Positions 43,063 to 51,756 of a DNA stretch of 64,000 bases are shown piece after piece. This DNA is from CAIWHR01 sp963816925 (GTDB lineage Bacteria > Pseudomonadota > Gammaproteobacteria > Burkholderiales > Casimicrobiaceae). Made by a program: the position numbers and the translations under genes. A model generated the notes under the pieces. It saw only the letters and a list, made by a program, of their open reading frames with translations, ran no database searches and had not been told where the DNA came from. The first letter of the stretch is position 1; each line of letters opens with the position of its first letter. Location: contig CAWFMY010000011.1 in NCBI GenBank assembly GCA_963816925.1, forward strand, positions 1 through 64,000. The letters run 5' to 3'.

Positions 43063-44049
43063 ATGCGGACCGGCATGGGATTTCTCCGCCGCGTGGTGCG
43101 CCGTGTGCGCCGCGGTTTCGGGAGATCGGAGCGGCACGCGGGTCCGCAGCGGGCGCCGCCGCGGATGAAGCCCGAGGACATCAGCTCGCGGCACTGGGAC
43201 GCCTACGCCACGGCGGGCGAGGCTCCGCAGTGGACGCAGCACCCTCTGATCGAGGCCGCGGTCTACCGGCGCATCACCGGCATGGACAAGTACTGGCTCA
43301 ACTGGCTGTTCGAGGACCAGCTCGAGGGGCGATTCAAGCGCGCGCTGTCGCTCGCCTGCGGTGCCGGCGGGCACGAGCTCGTCATGATGCAGACCGGAAA
43401 GGTCGCGCATATCGACGCATTCGACCTGTCGCCCAAGTCCATCGCCATGGCCCGCGACAACGCGAGCAATGCCGCCATCGGCAGCATCAACTTCTTCGAA
43501 GCCGGGTTCGACGACTTCGACGCCAAGCTCGGCGACGCGACGTACGACCTCGTCTGCTTCTTCGGCTCGCTGCACCACGTGCGCGAGATCGATACCGTGC
43601 TCTCGGCGGTGCACCGGCGGATGACGCCGGGCGGACGGCTGGTGTTCAACGAGTACACCGGCGACTGCTACGTGATCCTCGACGAGCGCAAGGTCGCGGC
43701 GATCAACGGGCTCCTCGAGACGCTGGACCCGGTGTTCCTGAACCCCAATCGCCCGCGCCACGTCAATCTCACGCTCGACGACATGCTGACATACGACCCG
43801 TCCGAGGGCGTGCGCGCCGCGCTGATCCTGCCGTTCCTGCGACACCGGTTCGAGATCGAGCTGCTGCGGCCGTTCGGCGGGGCAGTCCTGCACATGCTGT
43901 ACCGCTGTCTCGATCACAAGAAGATGACGGATGGGTCGCCGGAATCCGAGTCGGTGATCCGTCTGCTGATCGAAGTGGACCGGATGCTCTACGAAGAGAC
44001 CGGCTACCTGCCGTCCGATTTCCACGTCGGCATCTGTCGCAAGCCCTGA
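43063..44049 (+). CDS. SAM-dependent methyltransferase of the envelope-cluster type
   Basis: A 328-residue protein. The first 30 residues are strongly basic (GFLRRVVRRVRRGFGR) and could bind membrane or nucleic acid. SRHWDAYATAGEAPQWTQHP follows, then motif I (ALSLACGAGGHELVMM), the acidic loop in IDAFDLSPKSIAMARDNA, DLVCFFGSLHHVREI and MTPGGRLVFNEYTGD. The C-terminal part (LLRPFGGAVLHMLYRCLDHKK) is specific to a family often found in O-antigen and polysaccharide clusters. The start at 43063 is the first ATG. A shorter protein from MKPEDISSRHWD is also possible. Confidence 0.82.
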   Translation: MRTGMGFLRRVVRRVRRGFGRSERHAGPQRAPPRMKPEDISSRHWDAYATAGEAPQWTQHPLIEAAVYRRITGMDKYWLNWLFEDQLEGRFKRALSLACGAGGHELVMMQTGKVAHIDAFDLSPKSIAMARDNASNAAIGSINFFEAGFDDFDAKLGDATYDLVCFFGSLHHVREIDTVLSAVHRRMTPGGRLVFNEYTGDCYVILDERKVAAINGLLETLDPVFLNPNRPRHVNLTLDDMLTYDPSEGVRAALILPFLRHRFEIELLRPFGGAVLHMLYRCLDHKKMTDGSPESESVIRLLIEVDRMLYEETGYLPSDFHVGICRKP

Positions 44050-44055
44050 GCAATC

Positions 44056-44554
44056 ATGGTGCGACTCCTCCTCGCCGCCGTCGCCGCGGTCGCGCTCGCG
44101 TGCGGCTGCGCAAACGAGTCCGACACGCAGTCATTCGGCACGGCGTTTCCCGAGCCCGCGCGCGGCCTTTCGTTCGCCGCTGGCGGCCGCTGCAACGTCG
44201 AGTTCGTGACCGGCGTGCCGATGGAGCGCGGTTGGCGCACCGATACCGCGAAACCGCTCCGGATCGCGGGCTGGGCGCTCGAGGATGTGGCGAAGCCCGC
44301 CTCGGAGTGGATCGTCGTGGAGCTGGCGGCGCCGGGCGGCCGCGCGCGCTATTTTGCGGTGACCACGTTCCGCAGTCCGCGCGCCGATCTCGCTGTCGGC
44401 CCTCGGTGACGGCCCGGGCGTGCGCAACGCGGCATTCGAGCTCGTGGCGCGCGCCGACACGCTGCCGCGCGGGCGCTACGTCCTGCGCGTGCTGATGCGC
44501 GGCGGGACCGGCGGCCTGATGTGCGACACGAACCGGGTGCTCGAGCTCACCTGA
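44056..44554 (+). CDS. Lipoprotein paralogue A, frame-disrupted
   Basis: About 165 residues with a lipoprotein signal (MVRLLLAAVAAVALAC, lipidated C16 or C18). The mature part runs GRCNVEFVTGVPMERGW..., RIAGWALEDVAKPASEWIVV, ARYFAVTTFRSPRADL, then a frame change near 44400 and GDGPGVRNAAFELVARADTL, RGRYVLRVLMRGG and MCDTNRVLEL. The same order is found in the lipoprotein at 45708-46250: a 'C..E.vn..p' entry, a 'GWA.d' strand, 'W.VV.L..' and 'F.L...l..G.Y...l'. The two are therefore paralogues on either side of the acyltransferase gene. The family is not known to me, and a jelly-roll-like all-beta fold is likely. Confidence 0.72.
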
Positions 44555-45696
44555 TCCGGCGGTACGCCGCGATTGCGCGAACGAACCACGCCCCGTCGAT
44601 GAACGCACCTCAGCCCGGGCGGCGATGCAAGGACGGCCGCGTCGGCGCGGCGCCGTTGCCAGGGCGCGTGGGTAAAGCGCGATTTCAGAAAGCCGTAAAT
44701 CCGGTGCTCGATCTGGCCGTAGAGCAGGCCCGAGCCCATGCCGATCGCGAACAGGCCCAGCACGCCCACCAGCCAATGCACTTGCCGGACGCCGATGAGC
44801 GCGTTGAAGACGAGCACGATGACCGCGTTGTGGATCAGGTAGAGGCCGTACGACGCGTCGCCCCACTGGGTCACCAGGCCGTCCCTCTTGGCGTCCCCTG
44901 CGAGCGCGACACGCGCGGTGCCGGCGACGAGGCAGAATGCCGCAAGGCTCACGCACAGGAGCTTCCATTCGGTCTGCACGACGAATTCGCCGCCGATCGC
45001 GAATGCGGGGACAAGGGCGAAGAGCGTGCGCGCGAACCGCAAGTCGAGGCGGCGGTGGATATAGAACGCGAGGACGCCGCCGATGAACGCCAGGTTGTAG
45101 GCGGAGAGCGCGATGCGCGGGAACGTCGGCGTGAGGCGCGTGCCCCACGAGGGTGCGACGACGGCGACCGTGAGGATCGCGGCCGCCCAGGCGAGGCAAA
45201 AGCCCGCGAGGATGCGGTTCGAGCGCATGGTCCAGACGAGCGCGATCAGCGCGTAGAAGAAGACCTCGTACACCAGCGTCCACTCGATGTTGCCGAGCGG
45301 GCGCGGCACGTCGCTCAGCGGCAGCAGCGTCATGCCGAAGATCGTGCCGCGGTTCCATGCGAAGCCGCCGAACACCGCCCAGTTGAGCGCGACCACGACG
45401 ACGATGGCGAGCCAGAAGCCCGGGTAGATCCGCAAAAAGCGCAGCCACAGGAATTCGCCGCTCGTCCGGCGCTGGATCGAGCTCGTGATGACGAAGCCGG
45501 AGATTGCAAAGAAGATGAGGATGCCGAATTGCGACAGCTCGCCGAAGTAATATGCGGCCTCGCGCGGCATCTGGCCGCCGTGCGTGCTGACGTACAATAC
45601 CGAATGGAACGCGACGACGAACGAGGCCGCATACAGCCGCAGGCACTGGATCAGGTAGTAGCGGTTGGCCTTGGCCGGAAGCGCCGTTTCATCCAT
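44547..45696 (-). CDS. Acyltransferase-3 (OafA/YrhL-type) membrane protein, probable late frame change
   Basis: About 383 residues with ten membrane helices. The start YYLIQCLRLYAASFVVAFHS carries the histidine typical of the family (LR..Aa..Vv..H). FGILIFFAISGFVITSSI, LRIYPGFWLAIVVV and NIEWTLVYEVFFYAL are also typical. Such proteins put acetyl or other acyl groups on sugars of the cell envelope. The frame stays open to 44476 but turns arginine-rich. In the next frame after about 44605 it reads FIDGAWFVRAIAAYRRIR and stops at 44547, which looks like the real C-terminus. It lies opposite and between the two paralogous lipoprotein genes. Confidence 0.84.
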
Positions 45697-45707
45697 TCAC
45701 ACGCCCC

Positions 45708-46250
45708 ATGATTGCTTTTCGCCCGATGGTCCGGTCGTCACTGCGCTATGCCGGGTGCAAACGCCTTCGCGCCGCGGCTGTTGTCGCCGCCTTCGCGCTC
45801 GCGGCCTGCGCAGAATACCTTGGCACGAGCTTCTCGGAAATAGCGCCGCCCGAAATCGCGGGGCGTGAAGTTCGCGACGGCGCGCGCTGCGCCCTGGAAA
45901 CGGTCAACAACGCGCCGCCGGGCGCGCCATGGCGGCTGTCGCGGCAGCGTCGCGTAACGTTTCATGGCTGGGCGATCGATGGCGCATCGCTGTCGACTTC
46001 GGACTGGCTGGTGGTGCAGTTGACGGGCGCCGGCGGCGGCAAGCGCTACTATGCGACTGCCTGGGCGCGCGGTCCGCGCGACGACCTCGTGCGCGAGCTT
46101 GGCGCCGGCGCCGCGAACGCAAGGTCGGGGTTCGAACTCATCGGCACGCTGCAGCTCGTGACACCCGGCACTTACGATATCGACTTGATCGTCGGCGCGC
46201 CGGCGGGACCGGTTTCGTGCGCGACGGGCCGGCAGCTCGTTGCGGTCTGA
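45708..46250 (+). CDS. Lipoprotein paralogue B
   Basis: A 180-residue product with a long charged n-region, hydrophobic core and lipobox ALAAC (C34). The mature part carries GARCALETVNNAPPGAPWRL, VTFHGWAIDGASLSTSDWLVVQL, RYYATAWARGPRDDLVREL and SGFELIGTLQLVTPGTYDIDL, and ends SCATGRQLVAV. It aligns throughout with the lipoprotein at 44056-44554. It is divergent from the acyltransferase gene (11 bases apart) and convergent with the beta-helix gene. A role in the cell envelope is likely. A molecular function cannot be given. Confidence 0.75.
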   Translation: MIAFRPMVRSSLRYAGCKRLRAAAVVAAFALAACAEYLGTSFSEIAPPEIAGREVRDGARCALETVNNAPPGAPWRLSRQRRVTFHGWAIDGASLSTSDWLVVQLTGAGGGKRYYATAWARGPRDDLVRELGAGAANARSGFELIGTLQLVTPGTYDIDLIVGAPAGPVSCATGRQLVAV

Positions 46251-46257
46251 CCCTTCC

Positions 46258-48596
46258 TCAGGGCGTCGACACGCACGCGGTGTTGCATTGGGGCTGCGAA
46301 ACGTCGTAGCCGGAATGGTCGAAGAAGTTGCCGCCAAGCGGACACACGAAGTTCGTCGTCACGTTGTTGCAGCCGATCGCCTCGAAGATCGGCGACTTGT
46401 AGTTGCGGAAGAAATTCTTCTGCCCCGTCCCCGTGCCGCCGACCGTCGCGAACACGTCGCGCGTGACGGTGCCGGGGTGCCGCTCGGGATAGATGCCGAC
46501 CCGGACGTTGCCGTCGAACGTGTTGCCGTAAATCGTGGCGACGGTATTCGCGTAGCTCGGCGGCTCACCGCCGAAGCCGGTGGTATCCACGTAGAGCGTG
46601 AGGCCCACCGTGTTCGACTGGAACAGGTTGTTCGTGATGCTCGCGTTGCCGGAGCCGACGAACAGGCCGTTGAGCGCGTTGCCGACGAACGCATTGCCGG
46701 TGATCGTGTGGCTCCCCGAGCAGGTGACGTAGATCTCCATGCCGCTGCCGGGCGCCGTCGGCATGCCGAAGCCGTTGCCGGCGACCCAGTTGTTCGTCAT
46801 GACGACGACGCTGGAATCGGGATTTGGGGGGGCGCAGACGCTGATCCCGTTGACGCCCGAGCCGTCGATCGTGTTGGACGTCAGGCGTACCAAGGCGTCC
46901 ACTGCGGCGTCGATGCCGAAGGTCAGGTTCGCATGCACCGTGCTCCGCCGCAGGTCGCCCTCCGAGTGGTCTCGGATGTCGAATCCCTTGCCGGCGTCGG
47001 GTACCGGCGGCCCCACCGGCGACCGTGTAGCCGTTGTTGCTGATCTCGCTCGCGACGACACGCAGGTACGTATTTCCCCAGGCGGAAATCCCGTACCCGG
47101 CGCGGCTGCGGTTCAGGCGCACGTAGCGAAACCATCCGTTCGAGGTGCCGGTCAGCAGCGCGTTCTGCGCGTGGTTCTCCATGAGGTCGGACACCGACAC
47201 ATTGATCTGCGGCCCGGGAAACGACGGGACCACCGAATTGAGTCCTCCCGCGAGCACGAGCCCGCGCGCGCCCGCGGCTTGCGAGCGCAGGGTCAGGCCG
47301 CGCAGCGAGTAGCCCGACGCACCCTGGAGATAGAGCGCATCGCCCGCAGTGGGCGAGACGATCGTCGTGTATTTGGATACGCCGATCAGCTTGATGTTGT
47401 TCTTGCCGAACTTCATCGGGGCGTACTGGGCGCCGGGATAGCTGAAGACGAGGCTCTCCGGATAGGTGCCCTTCGGATGCGCAGCGTGTCGCCGTCGACG
47501 GCGTCCTGCCACGCCGCGGTGATCGTCCCGTACGGATTGGCCTGCGTGCAATTCACGATGCAGGGATTCCCCGCCTTCACGAAGCGCGTGTTCGCGCGGT
47601 TGAAGTGGCCGCCTAGCGGCACGTCGCCGGGGGCGCCCATGGCGACCGCCACCGCGGAGGCGCCGTCGAGCGTTCCGTTGAAGTACCAGATGCCGTCGCG
47701 AAATACACCGACGTCGGTGCGGCCGTCGCCGTCGAAGTCGAGCGCGACCGGGATCTCGCCGGCGACCCCGCCGAACGGCACCGTCAGGTGGACCGCGCCA
47801 TCGCGGTTGGTATCGATGTACCAGATGCCGTTGCGGAACAGCGCCAGGTCGTCGATGCCGTCGCCGTCGAAATCGCCGCAGAGCGGGACGTCGCCGGCCT
47901 GACCGAAATGGTAGACCTTGTCGACGACGCCGTTGCGCTGCGTGCTGACGTACCACGTGCCGTTGCGGAACACGACGAGGTCGGACGTGCCGTCGCCGTC
48001 GAAGTCGCACAGCAGCGGCACGTCGCCGGGCGCGCCGAAACCGAACGTCATGTCGACCGCGCCGTCCTGATGCGTGCTCGCGTACCACGTGCCGTTGCGA
48101 AACAGCACGAGGTCGCTGATGCCGTCGCCATTGACGTCGCCGACCAGCCCGACGTCCGACGGAACGCCGAAGCCCATGGTCGCATCGGGCGTGCCGTCGA
48201 AGTTGTAGTCGAGGTAGAACTGCGCCGATGACGGGACGACGCAGCGCCAGTTCCGCGCGCAATCCCGAGGCGGCGGTCGCCGTGAAATTGACGCCGGACT
48301 GATTGGCGCCGAGCGCGGTGAATGTCGCCGCGGCGGACCGTTGCACATCGCCGGTCCGCACGAAAGTCCATCCGGTCGAATACGGTGCAAGCGTGCCGGT
48401 CCAGTTGGCCGGGACCTGGCAGACGTAGTTGCCGAGGGCGTCCGATGAGGTGCAGGTCGCCTTGGGTGCCAGCATCTGCGCGCCGGCGAACGGCCCTCCG
48501 CCCAGGGTCACCGTGCCCGAGATGGTCACCGCCATCAGGGCGGGCGCCCAGACCGGCGACGATCGCCGGCGAGAGTCGAATCAACCACTTGCGCAT
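46258..48596 (-). CDS. Secreted FG-GAP-repeat plus right-handed beta-helix protein, frame-disrupted
   Basis: About 778 residues. The signal peptide starts MRKWLIRLSPAIVAG (frame change near 48545). A short beta-sandwich (MAVTISGTVTLGGGPFAGAQ) is followed by five FG-GAP/VCBS-like repeats of about 42 residues with DVNGDGISDLVLFRNGTWY-type calcium loops (48230-47600). A parallel beta-helix follows, with pectate-lyase-like NNISLIG and GNTFDGNVRVGIYPE coils and isolated cysteines near the end (CNTACVSTP). Frame changes lie near 48545, 48260, 47475 and 47005. Such proteins bind or cut polysaccharides or act as surface adhesins. No catalytic set is clear. It has its own good promoter upstream. Confidence 0.78.
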
Positions 48597-48635
48597 CGTT
48601 TGTCCTCGGCCGCGCGGAATGCGGGATCCTTGTCG

Positions 48636-48664
48636 ATTATCCGGCCAAATTATGCAATTGTCAT
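48636..48664 (-). promoter_or_regulatory. Sigma70-type promoter of the FG-GAP/beta-helix gene
   Basis: On the minus strand there is ATGACA (48664-48659), a 17-base spacer, and GATAAT (48641-48636). Each box differs from consensus at one position, and the spacing is ideal. The expected start is near 48629, about 33 bases before the start codon. The whole segment is AT-rich compared with its surroundings. This is the best-looking housekeeping promoter that I find in the window. Confidence 0.6.
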
Positions 48665-48834
48665 GCCATTCCGATGCCTGGTGAATCGCGCCGCAGGCCA
48701 GCCCTGCAAGAGGGGCCGCTCGATCGGCGGTCGAATCGTGAGTGATAGACTGCAGCGGTGTGTCTGCTCCAGGTACGCGAATGATTCTGTCGAGTTCCTG
48801 CGGCGGGTTGACGATCGCGGCAGCCGGGTGACGA

Positions 48835-50811
48835 ATGCTGGCTGATCGATCGTCGACGACGACAGCCGGTCGAGTCGCGCTCGCGGCACTCGCCTATGTC
48901 TTCGTGTTGCTTTCGTATTCGCCATGGGCATTCAGCCTGCCCGACGTGGGCAGCGAACCGTCCTGGTCCAGTGCGATAACGTATGCCGCCGAGGAAGGGT
49001 GGACCTGGGGCCGCGACCTCGTCTACTCCTACGGTCCGCTCGGCTTCGTCCTCCCGCACCTCTATAGCGAGTCATTGCTCGGCTGGGGCGTCGGGCTGAT
49101 GGCGCTCCTGGCCATTGCGCTTACGACCGGAATGCTCGAGGTGTTGGACAACCGCCCGCTTCACGCGACCGTGCTGATGTTTCTGCTCCTTCTCGTTCCG
49201 ACGGTGCTGGTCGGCCGCTGGGTCGTGTTCACGACGCTGCCGCTGTTCGCCGCGCTCGGGCATCTGGCGCATCCGGGACGTCCGCTGCGAGCTCAAACCG
49301 CGTTCCTCGCGGTGGCTGCCGGCATCTTCGCGCTTGTCTACGTCGCGTCCGGCGTTCTGTCTCTCTCGCTCTTCGCCTTGATCGACGCGAGCCGGATTCT
49401 GCAGCGGCGGTTTCCGGTGGTCGTTCTCATCTTTGCGGGCAGCGCGCTGGCGGCTTTTCTGCTTGCCGGGCAGGAGATTTCCGCGCTGGGGGTTTTCCTG
49501 CAAGGCTCCTACGAGCTGATCAGCGGGTACGCAAGCGCGGTCGCGATCGAGGGGAACCCGGTCGAGCTGGTTGCGTTCGTGGTGTTGAGCGCGACGGGTT
49601 TCGCCCTGCTCGTGCGCGCTGAATGGAGGCGAGGCGATCGCTCGCGCCACGCGGTGAATGCGGCGCTGATCGTCGTCGCGCTGTCGATCTTCGGGTTCGT
49701 GCAATTCAAGCGCGGATTCGTGCGCCATGATGCGCACAGCATCGGAGCCTGGTTCTCCCTTGCGATACTCATCGCGTCGTATGTGGCGATACGCTGGCCG
49801 CAATCGGGAAACCGGCAGGGGGAGCGGGCGCTGATCGCGATCTCGCTCGCCGCGTCGGTGATCGGCGTCTTCGTTCAGGACAGCGCGATGCGCGCCGCAG
49901 CGGCTCCGAACGAGCTCCGGCGCGTGTTCGTCACGCGCCCGTGGGCATCGCTCAAGCAAGCCGCAGCGGCCGCGACGGATCCCGTCGGCTGGCGGTTGTC
50001 CTGGCGCGAACGTTTGTCCGGGGCCCGCGCAGCCGTGCTGGAGAAGGCGCCGGTTCCGCGCGTCGCCGGAACGGTCGACGTGATTCCGTTCATGCAGTCC
50101 TCGCTCCTTGCCGCCGGATTGAACTACCGGCCGCGGCCTGTCTTTCAAAGCTACGCTGCGTACACGCCCTGGCTGATGGAGCAGAACCGTTCGTACTTTC
50201 GAAGCGAGTCCGCCGCGCGGTATGTTCTGTTCCGCCCGGAAACGATCGACGGTCGATATCCGATGCTGGACCAGGGTCCTGCGGCCATCGAGTTGCTGAG
50301 CCGATATGACCCTCTTCGCATCGAACACGATCTCCTCGTCCTGGAACGTCGCGTCACGCCATTGGAAGCCGTGGAGACCGACCGGCGCGACATCACCGCG
50401 GCGCTGGGCGAATGGATCGAATTGATGCCGCGCGATGCGCCGATATTTCTGCGCGCGGAAATCACGTACAACTTCTGGGGCCGGCTGGCGGGCGCCGCGC
50501 TGCGGCCGCCCTTCGTGACCCTGTCCGTCCGGCTCGCGAGCGGCGCGATGCGAAGCTTCCGGCTGGTTCCCGGCATGGCGCAGACGGGTTTCCTCCTGAG
50601 CCCGCTCGTCGAGGCTCCGATCGATCTGGCGGCCGTCGCGATGGAGGCTCGCGCAGCCATTGCAACCCGTCGGGTGGCCGCATTCAAGATCGACACCGGC
50701 TCGGAATTCGGACGCGCGCTGGCCGTCGAGCCGGTACGCATCGCGATCAGTTCATTGCAGGTGACCGGCGGGGCGAGGGCGCCCGCACCCGACATCGTTT
50801 TCGACCGGTGA
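48835..50811 (+). CDS. Large polytopic membrane protein with periplasmic C-terminal domain, unknown function
   Basis: A 658-residue protein in one intact frame. About ten hydrophobic segments fill residues 12-350 (VALAALAYVFVLLSYSPWAF, VLMFLLLLVPTVLVGRW, TAFLAVAAGIFALVYVA, VVLIFAGSALAAFLLAG). Then a soluble region of about 280 residues ends the protein (PWLMEQNRSYFRSESAARYV, LRAEITYNFWGRLAGAALR). The organisation recalls GT-C glycosyltransferases and O-antigen ligase-like proteins. I do not see a D/E-x-D or other GT-C motif that I would trust. Its position after the secreted protein and acyltransferase genes suggests a role in envelope polymers. Confidence 0.7.
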   Translation: MLADRSSTTTAGRVALAALAYVFVLLSYSPWAFSLPDVGSEPSWSSAITYAAEEGWTWGRDLVYSYGPLGFVLPHLYSESLLGWGVGLMALLAIALTTGMLEVLDNRPLHATVLMFLLLLVPTVLVGRWVVFTTLPLFAALGHLAHPGRPLRAQTAFLAVAAGIFALVYVASGVLSLSLFALIDASRILQRRFPVVVLIFAGSALAAFLLAGQEISALGVFLQGSYELISGYASAVAIEGNPVELVAFVVLSATGFALLVRAEWRRGDRSRHAVNAALIVVALSIFGFVQFKRGFVRHDAHSIGAWFSLAILIASYVAIRWPQSGNRQGERALIAISLAASVIGVFVQDSAMRAAAAPNELRRVFVTRPWASLKQAAAAATDPVGWRLSWRERLSGARAAVLEKAPVPRVAGTVDVIPFMQSSLLAAGLNYRPRPVFQSYAAYTPWLMEQNRSYFRSESAARYVLFRPETIDGRYPMLDQGPAAIELLSRYDPLRIEHDLLVLERRVTPLEAVETDRRDITAALGEWIELMPRDAPIFLRAEITYNFWGRLAGAALRPPFVTLSVRLASGAMRSFRLVPGMAQTGFLLSPLVEAPIDLAAVAMEARAAIATRRVAAFKIDTGSEFGRALAVEPVRIAISSLQVTGGARAPAPDIVFDR

Positions 50812-50856
50812 CGTCAGGCGACGGAAGTTCGCCCCGCAGATCCTCGGTTCCAGGAC

Positions 50857-51732
50857 TCAGTGCAGCGCCAGCGCCAGCCCGAGTGGGACGAAGACGATGG
50901 CCATCACGTTGCCGATCAGCACGATCGACGCGACCTTGCCGGGCTCCTGCTGGAACTGTTCCGCGACCATGAAATTGAGCACCGCCGGCGGGAGGCAGCC
51001 GAACAGCAGCAAAAGCCCCTGCTGCGCGCGGTCGAGGCCGAGCACGGGCGCCATCAGCGCGGCCATCGCGATGCCCGTCAGCGGGCACACGAGACCGCCG
51101 ACCACGCCGATGCGCCAGCTCGACCACGGGACGTCGGAGAGACGCACGCCCAGCGAGATCAGCATCAGCGGGATCATCGCGTCGCCGGTCATCTTGAGGG
51201 CTTGCATCAGCCAGTCGGGCATCGGCGGATGGAACGCCGCGAACGCGAAACCGGCGAACGTCGCCAGCACCATCGGATTGCGCAGGAGGCTGCCGAACCG
51301 CGCGCGATGGTCGATGATCCAGACGCCGAGCGTGAAGTGCAGCAGGTTCGAGATCGTGAAGAGCGCGACCATCGCCGAGAATCCGGATTGTCCGAACGCG
51401 AGCACCGCGAGCGGCAGCCCCATGTTGCCGCAGTTGTTGAACATCATCGGCGGCACGAACGTGCGCGGGCTCTCGCGCAGGAGCCGCGCGAACGGCCACG
51501 CGAGGAGCCCCGAGCCCAGCACGACGCCGATGCAGGCGAGGATCAGCAGGCGGTTGGCCGCGAGGTCGAAATCCTTGCCGGCAAGCGCGGTGAAGATGAG
51601 CGCAGGGGCCAGCACGTTCATGTTGAGGCGGTTGACCCACGCCATGTCGGGCTTCGCCTTGCGCGCGTAGGCGAAGCCCAGCGCGATGACGAGGAACACC
51701 GGCAGGATGACGCCGATCAGGCGTTCGAACAT
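50857..51732 (-). CDS. AEC-family (auxin efflux carrier-like) transporter
   Basis: A 291-residue protein with ten hydrophobic helices in the AEC pattern: LIGVILPVFLVIALGFAYARK, VNRLNMNVLAPALIFTALA, PPMMFNNCGNMGLPLAVLAFG, and LGVRLSDVPWSSWRIG. The conserved NNCGNMGLP motif is present. Bacterial AEC proteins export malate, malonate or other weak acids. It lies 24 bases downstream of hslU on the same strand but is probably an independent function. Confidence 0.9.
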   Translation of the reverse strand: MFERLIGVILPVFLVIALGFAYARKAKPDMAWVNRLNMNVLAPALIFTALAGKDFDLAANRLLILACIGVVLGSGLLAWPFARLLRESPRTFVPPMMFNNCGNMGLPLAVLAFGQSGFSAMVALFTISNLLHFTLGVWIIDHRARFGSLLRNPMVLATFAGFAFAAFHPPMPDWLMQALKMTGDAMIPLMLISLGVRLSDVPWSSWRIGVVGGLVCPLTGIAMAALMAPVLGLDRAQQGLLLLFGCLPPAVLNFMVAEQFQQEPGKVASIVLIGNVMAIVFVPLGLALALH

Positions 51733-51756
51733 CTGCGCCTCTGCGCCCCGCGGCGC

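Noticed and set aside
44476..44546. Extra 24 residues at the acyltransferase C-terminus
   Set aside because: They overlap the convergent lipoprotein gene and are arginine-rich. A one-base frame change gives a natural end at 44547.
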